Assembly: GCA_001872985.1 (NCBI GenBank) | Contig: MNYA01000123.1 | Location: forward strand, 1 to 5,304 | Reading direction: 5' to 3' | Origin: a bacterium CG2_30_54_10 | Lineage (GTDB): Bacteria > Muiribacteriota > Ozemobacteria > Ozemobacterales > Ozemobacteraceae | DNA: 5,304 nucleotides | Shown here: piece by piece, positions 5,170-5,304 of the stretch | How positions within the stretch are numbered: the first letter of the stretch is position 1 | Layout: each line of letters starts with the position of its first letter | Made by a program: the position numbers and the translations under genes | Notes under the pieces: generated by a model | Databases searched by the model: none | Told to the model about the DNA's origin: nothing | Seen by the model: only the letters and a program-made list of their open reading frames with translations

Positions 5170-5198
5170 ACGATAGCAGGAATCAAAGTGTGTGTCTA
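5170..5198 (-). promoter_or_regulatory. Candidate promoter of the Nramp transporter gene
   Basis: On the minus strand, -35 TAGACA (5198-5193, five of six consensus bases) is separated by exactly 17 bases from -10 TATCGT (5175-5170, four of six). A TGC directly before the -10 gives an extended -10 element. Transcription would start near 5163, leaving a leader of about 40 bases to the first ATG or about 66 to the second. Confidence 0.45.
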
Positions 5199-5237
5199 GT
5201 TGCGGCTGCCGCTTGAAGCAATTCTCGGTGAACTTAT

Positions 5238-5257
5238 CGCCCTTCGGGCGGACTTTT
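5238..5257 (+). terminator. Short GC stem with TTCG loop, weak terminator-like
   Basis: CGCCC (5238-5242) and GGGCG (5246-5250) form a compact stem that contains the very stable C(UUCG)G tetraloop option, followed after three bases by TTTT (5254-5257) on the plus strand. It lies upstream of the Nramp promoter and might insulate it, but no plus-strand gene ends nearby within the window. The T-run is short. Confidence 0.3.
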
Positions 5258-5304
5258 GGTGCGTGACCTTCGCGCCATGTGGCGGCCCAAAGTGGCAGCG
5301 GCTT

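Overview
The window shows a bacterial chromosome segment with moderately high GC. One putative exported protein carries a Sec-type signal peptide, and several intergenic spacers hold hairpins and repeats. No rRNA, tRNA, CRISPR array or intact transposase is visible, and the sequence does not identify the phylum. A Gram-negative lineage is a plausible guess only, based on the ketosynthase set.

Left half (1-2361, all minus strand): three tightly packed genes of the beta-ketoacyl-ACP synthase (KS) superfamily, read right to left. The first (2361-1405) is a short, degenerate KS resembling a chain-length factor. It lacks all three catalytic residues and carries a pentapeptide tandem repeat where KS enzymes have a conserved loop. 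The second (1412-198) overlaps the first by 8 bases and is a complete FabF-type KS with an intact Cys-His-His triad. The third (193 to the left edge) starts 4 bases after the second and is the N-terminus of another KS. The arrangement suggests a KS/KS-like heterodimer plus a further KS, as in type II polyketide, aryl-polyene or specialised fatty-acid pathways. The product cannot be told from this window.

Middle (2362-3822): a 717-base spacer holds candidate promoters for the KS operon, repeated ACTACCGA-containing sites, a possible 140-base element with terminal inverted repeats, a stem-loop resembling dispersed intergenic repeats, and a plus-strand promoter with a perfect 17-base palindrome. 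That promoter precedes a small predicted secreted glycine-zipper protein (3079-3474), which has a candidate intrinsic terminator at 3597-3622. The rest of the 348-base spacer holds two further inverted repeats.

Right (3823-5304): a complete Nramp/MntH-type divalent metal transporter on the minus strand with its own candidate promoter. Nothing links it functionally to the KS operon, and the window looks like three independent transcription units.
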